DNA of 64,000 bases from Fortiea sp. LEGE XX443 (GCF_015206815.1 NZ_JADEXZ010000012.1:1-64000), one strand, 5' to 3'; shown: positions 8,548 to 18,030, counted from the first letter of the stretch. Numbers and translations are program-made. The notes: generated by a model not told the origin, from the sequence alone.

Positions 8548-9189
8548 ATGCAAAATCAAGTGTCTGATCAAAATTCTAGTCAAAAACCCGATAATTCCTG
8601 GATTGCCGAGCTAGGTAGAACAGTTGTATTAAGTATCGTTCTTGCTCTCGGCATTCGTACTTTTGTGGCCGAAGCTCGCTGGATTCCTTCTGGCTCTATG
8701 GAACCAACTTTGCATGGTACCCAAAACCAGTGGGAAGCAGACAAGATTATTGTTGATAAGTTGAAGTATAAGTTTGCCATCCCCCAACGGGGAGATATTG
8801 TCGTCTTTTCACCTACTAACGAACTCAAAAAAGAACAATATCACGATGCCTTTATCAAACGGATTATTGGCTTACCAGGAGAAACCGTAGAACTGCGGGA
8901 TGGTAAAGTCTACATTAATAAAAAACCCCTCGATGAAGAAAGTTATCTCACCTCTAACCAGCGTACAGTAGTTGATGTTTGCACTTCAGGACAGCAAGCA
9001 GCTTTCTTGGCAAAGCCTCAAACCATACCACCAAATTCATACTTAGTGTTAGGTGATAACCGTAACAGTAGTTACGACAGCCGTTGTTGGGGTGTTGTCC
9101 CCCGCGAGAATATCATCGGTCGGGCTGTGCTGCGCTTTTGGCCGCTGAATCATATTGGTGGTCTTGATAAATCGCCATTGTATCCATAA
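8548..9189 (+). CDS. lepB: Signal peptidase I
   Basis: 213 residues. Membrane-bound Ser/Lys protease that removes signal peptides of exported proteins, acting on the outer face of cytoplasmic or thylakoid membranes. One N-terminal membrane segment (about residues 24-41) precedes the catalytic Ser50 in SGSMEPTL; the general base is Lys104 in KRIIGLPGE. Box E is LGDNRNSSYDSR. The MOSC gene follows after 15 bases on the same strand. Confidence 0.96.
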   Translation: MQNQVSDQNSSQKPDNSWIAELGRTVVLSIVLALGIRTFVAEARWIPSGSMEPTLHGTQNQWEADKIIVDKLKYKFAIPQRGDIVVFSPTNELKKEQYHDAFIKRIIGLPGETVELRDGKVYINKKPLDEESYLTSNQRTVVDVCTSGQQAAFLAKPQTIPPNSYLVLGDNRNSSYDSRCWGVVPRENIIGRAVLRFWPLNHIGGLDKSPLYP

Positions 9190-9204
9190 ATGAGTCATGG
9201 TTGA

Positions 9205-9987
9205 ATGCCGTACCTAGCCAAAATCTTAATTTACCCGATTAAGTCACTAGATGGGGTAGAAGTGACACAAACCAAGGTTTTGTCTAGTGGCGCATTGGAG
9301 TGCGATCGCAAGTTTGCCATCATTGACGAAGAAGGTAGATTTGTCAATGGCAAACGTCATGCCAAAATTCATTTGTTGCGGGCGCAATTTAGCATTTCCA
9401 ACAGAACTATCTCACTCCAAATCCCAAACCATGATTTACCAAGAGTTTTTCATTTGGATGCAGAACAACAAACACTAGCAGCAACTTTGAGTGATTTTTT
9501 TGGGTTTCCTCTCACCATAGTACAAAACCCATTTATGGGCTTTCCTGACGATACAGACTCTCCTGGGCCAACGGTGATTAGTACCGCAACTTTAATAGAA
9601 GTCGCTTCTTGGTTTCCTGGCGTGAGTGTTGATGAAATGCGCCGTCGGATACGTGCCAATATCGAAATTGCAGGGGTACCAGCGTTTTGGGAAGATCGGT
9701 TATTTAGCGAACCAGACAAGTTAGTTTCCTTTCGAGTGGGAGATGTGCTGTTTTTTGGTGTCAACCCATGTCAGCGTTGTGTGGTTCCAACACGCCATCC
9801 AGACTCAGCATCAGCTTACTCAAATTTTCAAAAAATTTTTATCAAACAGCGGCAAGCCACATTGCCAGATTGGGTTAATTTATCCCACTTTAATCATTTT
9901 TATCGGTTGAGTGTAAACACCAAATTACCAATATCAGAAGCTGGTAAAATATTGCAAATTGGTAATGAAATTGAAATAATTTCTTAA
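9205..9987 (+). CDS. MOSC domain protein
   Basis: 260 residues. The N-terminal beta-barrel (MOSC_N: IYPIKSLDGVEV, then CDRKFAIIDEEG) is followed by a MOSC domain with FFGVNPCQRCVVPTRHPDS containing the conserved Cys that in relatives such as mARC/YcbX binds a molybdenum cofactor. Proteins of this type without a ferredoxin domain need a separate electron donor; the substrate is unknown. Likely cotranscribed with lepB (15-base gap), though no functional link is evident. Confidence 0.88.
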   Translation: MPYLAKILIYPIKSLDGVEVTQTKVLSSGALECDRKFAIIDEEGRFVNGKRHAKIHLLRAQFSISNRTISLQIPNHDLPRVFHLDAEQQTLAATLSDFFGFPLTIVQNPFMGFPDDTDSPGPTVISTATLIEVASWFPGVSVDEMRRRIRANIEIAGVPAFWEDRLFSEPDKLVSFRVGDVLFFGVNPCQRCVVPTRHPDSASAYSNFQKIFIKQRQATLPDWVNLSHFNHFYRLSVNTKLPISEAGKILQIGNEIEIIS

Positions 9988-10544
9988 AACAATTAACATA
10001 AATTTAAGCTAAAAATTTATAAATATAAAATCGTCAATCTAAAACTCAATCACTCCCTTCTCTTGTAGTTGCAGTCAATCCAAAAGACGTGTGCGGACTT
10101 GCGCTGCTTTACGACACACTCCGCGAACGCAACACCTATCACAAATCTAAAATTGTTGGATATATCACCAGACTAGATAAAGTAAATTAAGGTGCTATAA
10201 CAAAGTTTGAGGACTTAGTGTAGGAATAAATCTGCCAACAATAAGTAATCAGACAGTATTCATTACACCAATTTTTGACTGTAACCTGTCCCCTGTCACC
10301 TATCTCCACCCATGAATTTAATTGTCTGCAACTACTTATGTATTCATAACCATTGGCATAAGTAAATTTTTATACTAAAAATAGTAATATCACTTGTGGT
10401 TGTTGATTTTAAAGCTTGCTACTCAGTTGGAAAATAAAATCTGCGACCTTGTACAGATAAAAGTCAAATATTCCGGGTTTTTAGGAATTTCGCAAATAAC
10501 CATCCGTTTGAGACAATTATGGAATTGACTAGAAGCAAGGCATA
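9988..10544. other. Intergenic, no gene seen
   Basis: 557 bases, AT-rich. It holds a short GC-richer patch (about 10085-10140, with gcgctgctttacgacacac and ccgcgaacgc) of the kind dispersed between genes in Nostocales. The 3' part should carry the promoter of the following GGDEF/EAL gene. I see no RNA gene. Confidence 0.5.
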
Positions 10545-12380
10545 ATGAACTACCAGCAGTTAGACCCGGATAAAAAAGACATCTTAATAATTGATGACAA
10601 GCCAGACAATCTGCGAGTTTTATCCTCACTATTGGCTAGGAAAGGATATAACGTTCGCAAAGCTTTGAATTGGCAAATGGCTTTAACTGCTTGTCAAACG
10701 GTGTTACCGGATCTAATTTTACTCGATATTATGATGCCGGAAGTTGATGGTTATGAAGTTTGCCGACGTTTTAAAAGTTGGGATGTAACAGCAGATATTC
10801 CCGTAATTTTCATTAGTGCTTTAGATGATATTTTTGATAAAATCAAAGCTTTTAGATTAGGAGGGGTAGACTATATTACTAAACCATTTGAATTTGAAGA
10901 AGTTGTGGTACGTGTACAGAATCAACTAGAACTTAGAGCAGCACGACTGGAAATATTAAAACTCAACACAGAACTAGAACAAAGGGTAAAATATCGCACT
11001 TTAGAACTAGAAAATACTCTTGAAAAACTTCAAGGAGAAATCGCATCTCGTCAACAACTGCAAGATAAACTGTTAGATATAGTTCTTCATGATTCACTCA
11101 CTGGATTACCAAATCGAGTTTTGTTTATTAGACAGCTAGGAAATGCTCTTGATCTAGCTAAACAAGACATAAGTTATCAGTTTGCTGTTCTGTATTTAGA
11201 TTGCGATCGCTTCAAGGTTGTCAATGATTCTCTAGGGCATATTGTAGGAGATGAATTACTCATTGCTATTGCCCACCGCCTTCAATTATGTCTAAATTCA
11301 GGTGATACTCTAGCAAGATTAGGTGGTGATGAATTTGGCATTCTGATAGAAAATCTCAGAGATATCAGTTCAGCGATCCAAGTTGCTGAACTGATGTTAC
11401 AACAGTTATCCATCCCTTTCAAGTTGTCCCGATATGAAGTATTCATGAATGCTAGTATTGGCATTAATTGGGGTAATAAAGACTACGAAAAAGCAGAGTA
11501 TTTATTGCGCGATGCTGATACAGCAATGTATCGAGCTAAAGCTCAAGGAAAAGCTAGATATAAACTATTTGATCCTGCAATGTATCAGGAAGCAATCCAA
11601 CTTCTAGAAATAGAAAATGATTTACGTAGAGCTGTTGAACGAGAAGAATTTATCATTTACTATCAGCCCATTATTTCCCTTCATACAGGTAGAATTTCTG
11701 GATTTGAAGCATTGGTACGTTGGCTACATCCGGTTCGTGGTCTAATTGCTCCTACAGAGTTTATTCCTGTAGCAGAAGAAACAGGTTTGATTAATGCTAT
11801 TGATATATGGGTGTTGCAATCGGCTTGTCATCAATTACGCATTTGGCAAAATCACCCAGCTACACCAAAAAATCTAACTATTAGCGTTAATTTAAGTGCG
11901 CGTCTTTTTACTCAACCTAACTTAATTGCACAAATTGATAAAATTATCTATGAAACTCAAGTAAACCCATTAAATTTAGAATTAGAAATTACTGAAAGTG
12001 TTATTATGGAAAACACTAATGTTGTAAAGACAATTATTGAAGAAATTAAAAATCGAAAGATTAAGTTAGTGATGGATGACTTTGGTACTGGTTACTCCTC
12101 TCTAAGCTATATACATAGTTTCCCTTTACACTCATTAAAAATTGATAAGTCTTTCATCACCCAGATGCAATTTCATCAAGATACTATGGGATTAGTACCA
12201 GCAATAATTAGTATTGCTGAATCAATGGGGATGACTGTAATCGCTGAAGGAGTGGAAACCAAAGAACAATTAGCCAAATTGAGAAGTTTAAACTGTGATT
12301 TCGCTCAAGGCTATCTGTTCTCTCAACCTCTAGAAGAACAATCAGTGGTTAATTTTATTGCAGATGCACACCAGTGGTAA
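10545..12380 (+). CDS. Response regulator with GGDEF and EAL domains
   Basis: 611 residues, probably a regulator of cyclic di-GMP level. REC domain (about 12-130): acidic pair DD17-18, phospho-acceptor Asp61 in LLDIMMP, Lys in YITKPFEF. A coiled coil (about 135-180) connects to a GGDEF domain with an intact GGDEF motif (ARLGGDEFGIL); the RxxD product-inhibition site is absent. The EAL domain has GFEALVRW, the DDFGTGYSS loop and KIDKSFI, so phosphodiesterase activity looks possible. Which activity dominates cannot be read from sequence. No sensor kinase adjoins it. Confidence 0.94.
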   Translation: MNYQQLDPDKKDILIIDDKPDNLRVLSSLLARKGYNVRKALNWQMALTACQTVLPDLILLDIMMPEVDGYEVCRRFKSWDVTADIPVIFISALDDIFDKIKAFRLGGVDYITKPFEFEEVVVRVQNQLELRAARLEILKLNTELEQRVKYRTLELENTLEKLQGEIASRQQLQDKLLDIVLHDSLTGLPNRVLFIRQLGNALDLAKQDISYQFAVLYLDCDRFKVVNDSLGHIVGDELLIAIAHRLQLCLNSGDTLARLGGDEFGILIENLRDISSAIQVAELMLQQLSIPFKLSRYEVFMNASIGINWGNKDYEKAEYLLRDADTAMYRAKAQGKARYKLFDPAMYQEAIQLLEIENDLRRAVEREEFIIYYQPIISLHTGRISGFEALVRWLHPVRGLIAPTEFIPVAEETGLINAIDIWVLQSACHQLRIWQNHPATPKNLTISVNLSARLFTQPNLIAQIDKIIYETQVNPLNLELEITESVIMENTNVVKTIIEEIKNRKIKLVMDDFGTGYSSLSYIHSFPLHSLKIDKSFITQMQFHQDTMGLVPAIISIAESMGMTVIAEGVETKEQLAKLRSLNCDFAQGYLFSQPLEEQSVVNFIADAHQW

Positions 12381-12718
12381 ATCTGAATTTCACAGACTGT
12401 TGAGATGGCGATCGCCAATCATGACCTTGGTGTAGATGAATTTTTGCAATAGCAAAGGTAGTAGACTATTCCAACCTCCATTAAATCATCTCAGTAGCAA
12501 TCTCTACAAGACGACTATAACGATTAAGATTTATAATTTGTTAATAAATAAAAATCAACACACATATGCTCAAAGCAACAGGAAAATCTTTTGCAGCAAT
12601 AGGTTGACAGCCGCGCTCAAAAGTGGGAGCCTGGATATCTGGAACTGAAAATAATGAAACCAAAATTTTTATCGATTAAAGACTACTATTTTCAGTTGCA
12701 TAAAAGCATAATAGAGAT
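12381..12718. other. Intergenic, no supported gene
   Basis: 338 bases. A 70-codon open frame at 12436-12648 (plus) has no ribosome binding site or recognisable protein features and I do not accept it. The 3' end must contain the ldpA promoter. Confidence 0.5.
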
Positions 12719-13879
12719 GTGACCAATCTGTTCGCCCCTTTACACTCCTTGGAACAAGGTAATTGGTTCAAGCTCATCTGTGGAGCCAGCTACCAGCATC
12801 TACCAGCAGTCAGAAGTTTAACATTAGCCTACACTTTGGCGGGCGCTGACTGCATAGATGTGGCAGCTGATCCAGCGGTTATAGCAGCAGCCCAAGAAGC
12901 ACTGCAAGTAGCCAAAACTCTAGCAATGGAAGCTCAACAACGGGGCTTTAGCCATCAAGGCAGTTTGCCCTTTTTAATGATGAGCTTGAACGATGGTGAA
13001 GATCCCCATTTCCGCAAAGCCGAGTTTGATTCAACCCAATGTCCCGCAGATTGCCCAAGACCTTGTGAACGGGTTTGTCCAGCCCAGGCGATCGCATTTA
13101 ACCGGATACAAGATAATTTTTCGGGAGTGGAATCTCAGAAATGTTACGGTTGCGGTCGTTGCATACCACTATGTCCATACGATATAATTTATACTAGATC
13201 ATATATGTCAACACCAGAGGCGATCGCGCCAATGGTAATTTCAACGGGAGTAGATGCCGTAGAAATTCACACAAAAGTCGGACGGTTGGCAGAATTTCAG
13301 AGATTATGGCAAGTAATTTTACCGTGGTCTAAACAACTTAAGGTCTTAGCTATCAGTTGTCCTGAAGGCGAAGGCTTAATTGATTACCTAAATGCAATTT
13401 ATGAGCTAATTAGCCCACAACCTCGTACCTTAATTTGGCAAACTGATGGTCGTCCCATGAGTGGTGATATTGGAGATGGCACTACTTTGGCATCAGTGAA
13501 ATTAGGACAAAAAGTTTTGGCAGCAAAGTTACCGGGATATGTGCAATTAGCAGGTGGCACAAATAGCTACACCGTTGCTAAGTTAAAGGCAATGGGACTA
13601 CTGAATGAAGCAAGGGAGCAGGGAGCAGGGAGTAAGGGGGAAAATTCTTCTCCTCTGCCCCCCATCCCCTACCCGTCTGCTTTCGTTGCTGGGATTGCCT
13701 ACGGAAGCTACGCCCGTGTATTGCTGTCGCCAATTCTCGAACAGTTAGAGAATAAGGAGGTGAGTAACACCAGTGTTAAAGAAACTGTCCGCCTAGAAGA
13801 AGAACCAGACTTACTTTGGCAAGCTGTAGAACTTGCCCATTCTCTCGTCTCTCAGCTCAAGTCACAGCAGGAGCGGTAA
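12719..13879 (+). CDS. ldpA: Light-dependent period protein LdpA (Fe-S)
   Basis: 386 residues from GTG at 12719. In Synechococcus, LdpA is an iron-sulfur protein that passes redox state to the circadian clock. Two Cys clusters are clear: CPADCPRPCERVC (about residues 103-115) and CYGCGRCIPLC (about 141-151), typical of a 2x[4Fe-4S] ferredoxin-like domain; the C-terminal LdpA domain follows. Odd: residues about 298-319 are encoded by a purine-rich heptamer repeat and its pyrimidine-rich partner (13612-13674), an apparent in-frame insertion of an intergenic-type repeat. The Ycf45-type gene starts 40 bases downstream. Confidence 0.9.
   Translation: MTNLFAPLHSLEQGNWFKLICGASYQHLPAVRSLTLAYTLAGADCIDVAADPAVIAAAQEALQVAKTLAMEAQQRGFSHQGSLPFLMMSLNDGEDPHFRKAEFDSTQCPADCPRPCERVCPAQAIAFNRIQDNFSGVESQKCYGCGRCIPLCPYDIIYTRSYMSTPEAIAPMVISTGVDAVEIHTKVGRLAEFQRLWQVILPWSKQLKVLAISCPEGEGLIDYLNAIYELISPQPRTLIWQTDGRPMSGDIGDGTTLASVKLGQKVLAAKLPGYVQLAGGTNSYTVAKLKAMGLLNEAREQGAGSKGENSSPLPPIPYPSAFVAGIAYGSYARVLLSPILEQLENKEVSNTSVKETVRLEEEPDLLWQAVELAHSLVSQLKSQQER
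13612..13674. repeat. Heptamer-type repeat inside ldpA
   Basis: GGGAGCA units (two exact copies plus a GGGAGTAAGGGGG variant) followed after a short AT-rich centre by CCTCTGCCCCCCATCCCCTACCC. This purine-to-pyrimidine layout is what dispersed repeats between Nostocales genes look like. Here it stays in frame and adds about 21 residues rich in Gly, Ser and Pro. Confidence 0.7.
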
Positions 13880-13919
13880 TCGCTCGTTCGTTATCTCTCA
13901 AAACGTCACCATAGAAAGC

Positions 13920-15656
13920 ATGACGATTAAAGACGATCTCCAAAAGTTATTAGACATCTTGCCCCAAGACTTGCGACAAGTACTCGAAAATCATCCTCAG
14001 CGAGATACTTTAGTGGAAGTAGTTTTAGATTTGGGTCGTCGCCCAGAGGCTCGCTTCCCCAATCAAGCTGAGTATCTGAGCGAAGAACCTGTAACTCAAG
14101 CACAAATTGATGATTGCATTCAGCGAGTCGGAAGCTTTGGCGGAGATAATCGAGCCGGAATTGAGCAAACTTTGCATCGGATCAGTGCTATCCGCAACCG
14201 TAATGGCAAAATTATTGGATTAACTTGTCGTGTCGGTCGTGCGATATTCGGTACTATTGGCATGATCCGCGATTTAGTAGAAACAGGCAAATCCATTCTC
14301 ATGCTGGGTCGTCCAGGTGTGGGTAAGACTACCGCTCTACGGGAAATTGCCCGTGTGTTGGCAGATGAGTTAAACAAACGAGTAGTAATTATCGATACCT
14401 CCAACGAAATTGCGGGAGATGGTGATGTTGCTCACCCCGCCATTGGTCGTGCTAGACGGATGCAGGTAGCTCATCCAGAACTTCAGCATCAAGTCATGAT
14501 TGAGGCAGTGGAAAACCACATGCCAGAGGTGATTGTGATTGATGAAATCGGCACGGAACTGGAAGCTTTAGCAGCGCGTACCATTGCTGAACGAGGTGTG
14601 CAACTGGTAGGTACTGCTCATGGGAACCAGATTGAAAACCTGATTAAAAATCCTACCCTTTCTGATTTGGTTGGCGGTATTCAGGCTGTGACCTTGGGAG
14701 ACGATGAAGCCAGAAGGCGCGGTTCGCAAAAAACAGTTTTGGAACGCAAAGCCCCTCCTACCTTTGAAATTGCTGTCGAAATGTTAGAACGGCAGCGTTG
14801 GGTAGTTCATGAAAGTGTCGCTGACACAGTAGATACTTTGTTGCGCGGACGACAGCCAAGCCCACAAACACGCACGGTAGACGACAACGGCAAAGTCTCA
14901 ACGATTCGCCAGCTATCTGTGGTCAATGGTCGTGGTGGACAGATAGCCAGCGGAGAAGATACCTTCTCTTCAGGGCGACAATCTGGTGGTTGGCGTGCAT
15001 CCGGGCAAATGGTAGCACTACCACCATTGACTGTAGAGCGGGAAAAGACAACTGGACAGAGCGAGTTTGACCTCTTGCTGGAGGAATCCTTTAACTACTC
15101 GGACAGTATTGATTTTGGTGCGATTAAGAATGCCGGGCCGAACGGTGAAGATTTGCCGCTACACATCTACCCGTATGGGGTGAGTCGCCACCAACTAGAA
15201 CAGGTAATCAGTGTGTTAACTTTGCCAGTGGTGTTGACAAAAGATATTGACAGTGCTGATGCAATTTTGGCGTTGCGATCGCATGTCAAAAACCATGCTA
15301 AACTCCGGCAAGTAGCTAAAGCTCGACATGTACCTATCCACATGATCAAGGCCAGCACAATTCCTCAGATTACTCGTGGACTGCGGCGGTTACTGAACAT
15401 GGATGAGCCAGAAATCGCTGATGACCGCGAATTGCAACTTTTCTTGCACAGCGGTAGCGATGACGAAATTGATGCCCTCGAAGAAGCCAGACTTGCTGTA
15501 GAGCAAATCGTGATTCCTAAAGGACAGCCAGTTGAATTATTGCCCCGTTCTCCCCAAGTTCGCAAAATGCAGCATGAGTTAGTAGAACACTATCGCCTCA
15601 AATCCCATAGCTTTGGTGAAGAACCAAATCGTCGCTTAAGGATTTATCCGGCGTAA
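13920..15656 (+). CDS. Ycf45/SpoIIIAA-like AAA ATPase with R3H domain
   Basis: 578 residues from the ATG at 13920; the longer open frame from 13833 overlaps ldpA and adds unlike residues. Walker A is LGRPGVGKTTALREIA and Walker B is VIVIDEIG, with ELEALAARTIAERG following, as in the chloroplast Ycf45 and sporulation SpoIIIAA families. The middle region (about 320-420) is low-complexity; the C-terminus has the R3H nucleic-acid-binding signature (ending RKMQHELVEHYRLKSHSFGEEPNRRLRIYP). Role unknown; RNA or ssDNA binding is inferred. 40 bases behind ldpA, so possibly one transcript. Confidence 0.88.
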   Translation: MTIKDDLQKLLDILPQDLRQVLENHPQRDTLVEVVLDLGRRPEARFPNQAEYLSEEPVTQAQIDDCIQRVGSFGGDNRAGIEQTLHRISAIRNRNGKIIGLTCRVGRAIFGTIGMIRDLVETGKSILMLGRPGVGKTTALREIARVLADELNKRVVIIDTSNEIAGDGDVAHPAIGRARRMQVAHPELQHQVMIEAVENHMPEVIVIDEIGTELEALAARTIAERGVQLVGTAHGNQIENLIKNPTLSDLVGGIQAVTLGDDEARRRGSQKTVLERKAPPTFEIAVEMLERQRWVVHESVADTVDTLLRGRQPSPQTRTVDDNGKVSTIRQLSVVNGRGGQIASGEDTFSSGRQSGGWRASGQMVALPPLTVEREKTTGQSEFDLLLEESFNYSDSIDFGAIKNAGPNGEDLPLHIYPYGVSRHQLEQVISVLTLPVVLTKDIDSADAILALRSHVKNHAKLRQVAKARHVPIHMIKASTIPQITRGLRRLLNMDEPEIADDRELQLFLHSGSDDEIDALEEARLAVEQIVIPKGQPVELLPRSPQVRKMQHELVEHYRLKSHSFGEEPNRRLRIYPA

Positions 15657-15660
15657 TAGC

Positions 15661-15735
15661 ACATGGGTGTATGGGTGTAGGGGGGGGTAAGGTTTTACTC
15701 ACTTACACCTCACACCCCTATACCCCTATACCCCT
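15661..15735. repeat. Tandem short repeats forming a hairpin between convergent genes
   Basis: ATGGGTGT occurs twice, followed by a G-run; 30 bases on, ACCCCTAT-type octamers occur three times in the complementary sense. The two halves can pair. It sits between the stop codons of the Ycf45-type gene and thyX, where it could block read-through from both sides. Confidence 0.65.
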
Positions 15736-15738
15736 AGT

Positions 15739-17613
15739 TTATGGTGCTAATCTAGCTTTACCTAAACGCTGCTTTTCATACCATTGTGCGATCGCCGGTG
15801 TCCACTCGGTAAAATGCGGCCACATTAATTCGCACAATTTCTGAATTTCGAGTTGAGCATCTTTTTTATTTCTCAGGTCACAAAAATGCAAGAATGACCT
15901 GAGATTGAAGCTAACTATAAAGTGCTGGCGATAATCAAAAGGTACTATCCCTCTCGCATGTTCTTCCGACATTCCCGCTGCAAAACTCGCTGCATACCGT
16001 TTAGCCGCTTCCAGACACCACTCTAAATCTGCGGCGCGTTGCTCTGGGGAATAGTAATATTTTTTGCCTTGCCTATCTGTGTAATAACCAACAGGTCGCA
16101 GGTAGAAAACATCTTCTATATCTTTTTTCCCCTCTATTATTTGTATAAATTGATTACCTGTATAGCGAAATGAATTATGAACAACTACGCCATTAGCAAC
16201 AAAATTGTGCCATTTTCCATCTACTTCTAAATCATAAGTTTTTTGCATCCCTAAATATCGTACTTGCACAACTTTTATTGGGTGAGCTTTTAATTTTCTT
16301 CCTGCTGGTTTAGGTTTTTCAGGAAGAGCAACAATAGGAACGAAATTTTGGGCAAATTCTAGTTCAAGTCTTTGGTTGTGAATTTGTCGGTGGCAATTTT
16401 GACAAACAGTGACTAAATTTTCAAAGTCATATCCTTTTTCAGGATGTGAGTAAACTGGCAATAAATGATGAGCGTGAAGTGAACCTCCACGAACACCGCA
16501 CGACTGACAAGTGAAATCAAACTTTTCATGTACTTGAGGCGCAACTGTCCGTGTCCAAGCACCAATCGAAACTCGTTCTTCTGTTACACCACCTTTCCAA
16601 AAATTGCTGTCTTCACCTCTACGAGTGAAATGTTTTGACCTTTCTCTCCGCTGTTGTCTTTGTTCAGAAGTTAGATTTAGTTGATAAGCTCCTCGGAATC
16701 CTTTATTCCAAGGATTTTTTGTTCCTGGTTTACATTTATTTAGCTTCAGATCGTAAAAATAAACCCACTTTTTAATTGCCTCTATTGAACAACCAGCTTT
16801 TTCAGCCATTTGTCTAACAGTTAAACCAGCTGATAGCTGTTCTTGGAGCCAAGTTTTATCTCGATACAAGCCTTCACCAACGATGACTCCATTGGTCATT
16901 AAGTAACAATCTTGGTTATATGTAATAACTTCTCTGCTGTGATCTGTTACTAACTCTAAAGCTTCTTTCATAGTCTGCCAACCTTGTTCAGTCAGCAGGC
17001 GATGATTTTCTGTACAGTTTAATGTCTTACCATCTTCCAGAGTTAAGCGATAAACAGGTTGTAGTCCTTGATCAAAAACCTCTTTAATGTGGCCGAGTTC
17101 AAAAATACCCGTTTCTTCATTCAGAACACGCAGTTTCATTTTTTGCAGGCGGGTTTTACAATCTCTACGATATGTTCCTGGTTCTTCTCCCTTACGTCCT
17201 CGAATTTTTCTTTCACGGACTGCTTTTTCGCCATTAGTCCATAAATCGTAAAGTTCCGAAATTTTAATTTTTGTTAAACCACCCGACGTTTTAACAAAAG
17301 TAACCTCACTATCTCCACTCAGACATTGCACATCAAAACTCACGCCCACGCGATGAGTACGCGCTTGTTGCATGACACTGTGAGGGAAATAGCCGCAGTT
17401 GAAGACAATCTGGGGATGTTCTAGCGGCCCGTAGTGTCCCCGTTCTCCTGCTAATAGTCGCTTAACTATAACTTCGCCGCATTGTGATTCCGAAGGCCAT
17501 GAGTCTCTTTCATCAACCACAAATGCGTCAGTATAGTCTTGGTGCATCGCCGCATAAATCACTTGCTGCGGGTTTGGTGTTTTGGCAATAACCTCTACTC
17601 GAAATCGGTGCAT
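15739..17613 (-). CDS. thyX: FAD-dependent thymidylate synthase ThyX with intein
   Basis: Makes dTMP from dUMP using CH2-THF and NAD(P)H via FAD. I chose the ATG at 17613 (MHRFRVEVIAKTPN) over 17679. The precursor has 624 residues; after removal of a 384-residue intein the mature enzyme would have about 240, normal for ThyX. The signature region reads ARTHRVGVSFDVQ / SFRYTGNQF, a cyanobacterial variant of the RHRx7S motif, and the intein sits directly before its Ser. The enzyme should be inactive until protein splicing is complete. Convergent with the Ycf45-type gene. Confidence 0.95.
   Translation of the reverse strand: MHRFRVEVIAKTPNPQQVIYAAMHQDYTDAFVVDERDSWPSESQCGEVIVKRLLAGERGHYGPLEHPQIVFNCGYFPHSVMQQARTHRVGVSFDVQCLSGDSEVTFVKTSGGLTKIKISELYDLWTNGEKAVRERKIRGRKGEEPGTYRRDCKTRLQKMKLRVLNEETGIFELGHIKEVFDQGLQPVYRLTLEDGKTLNCTENHRLLTEQGWQTMKEALELVTDHSREVITYNQDCYLMTNGVIVGEGLYRDKTWLQEQLSAGLTVRQMAEKAGCSIEAIKKWVYFYDLKLNKCKPGTKNPWNKGFRGAYQLNLTSEQRQQRRERSKHFTRRGEDSNFWKGGVTEERVSIGAWTRTVAPQVHEKFDFTCQSCGVRGGSLHAHHLLPVYSHPEKGYDFENLVTVCQNCHRQIHNQRLELEFAQNFVPIVALPEKPKPAGRKLKAHPIKVVQVRYLGMQKTYDLEVDGKWHNFVANGVVVHNSFRYTGNQFIQIIEGKKDIEDVFYLRPVGYYTDRQGKKYYYSPEQRAADLEWCLEAAKRYAASFAAGMSEEHARGIVPFDYRQHFIVSFNLRSFLHFCDLRNKKDAQLEIQKLCELMWPHFTEWTPAIAQWYEKQRLGKARLAP
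16174..17325 (-). mobile_element. Intein with HNH homing endonuclease (in ThyX)
   Basis: 384 codons. First residue Cys in CLSGDSEVTF (block A), block B TENHRLLTEQGW, block F YDLEVDGKWHNFVANGVVVHN with the terminal Asn, and Ser as +1 extein residue: all residues needed for splicing are present. The centre carries a helix-turn-helix-like segment (SAGLTVRQMAEKAGCSIEAI), a NUMOD-like DNA-binding piece (EDSNFWKGG) and an HNH nuclease (CQSCG ... HAHHLLPV ... NLVTVCQNCHRQIHN) with both zinc Cys pairs. So both splicing and homing functions look intact. Confidence 0.95.
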
Positions 17614-17776
17614 GGGTTTTCTCAGACTAAGTACAAACGAGGAGTAGAGCCTGTTTGTGAAACATGGCTGGAAACTCAACCCATCATCATATATCTTTAG
17701 GCAGACTCAGATACTTTACAAAAATTAATTTTAACGTTACACTTCTTTACAAGTAAAAGCAATTAAGGACAACTTT

Positions 17777-17992
17777 ATGCGTAGTAGTGGTGCGATTGTT
17801 GACGATCAGGGTAAGATGAACAACTTTGCGCTTGAACCAAGAGTTTATGTAGATGAGCAAGGCGATCGCACTGGCTTCACTCCCTACGCAGAAATGCTCA
17901 ACGGTCGTTTAGCAATGATTGGTTTTATTTCGCTCATAGCATTAGAAGTACTTACAGGACATGGTGTTTTTGGTTTGTTAACCAGCCTGTAA
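17777..17992 (+). CDS. High-light-inducible protein (HLIP/CAB-like)
   Basis: 71 residues with one membrane helix. The chlorophyll-binding motif is AEMLNGRLAMIGF (about residues 43-55), followed by a hydrophobic helix. HLIPs bind chlorophyll and carotenoid, associate with photosystem II assembly intermediates or photosystem I, and dissipate energy under stress. AAGGA lies before the ATG. A strong intrinsic terminator follows at 18031, so this is a single-gene unit. Confidence 0.93.
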   Translation: MRSSGAIVDDQGKMNNFALEPRVYVDEQGDRTGFTPYAEMLNGRLAMIGFISLIALEVLTGHGVFGLLTSL

Positions 17993-18030
17993 CAACTAAA
18001 TTTTTAAAACGCAATTTTTCACAAATTTAT

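Noticed and set aside
12436-12648. 70-codon open frame on plus between the GGDEF/EAL gene and ldpA
   Set aside because: No ribosome binding site, no recognisable protein pattern, low-complexity AT-rich composition; looks like chance.
16174-17325. The insert in thyX as a group I intron or IS
   Set aside because: The insert is in frame throughout, begins with Cys and ends His-Asn before Ser, which is the layout of an intein.
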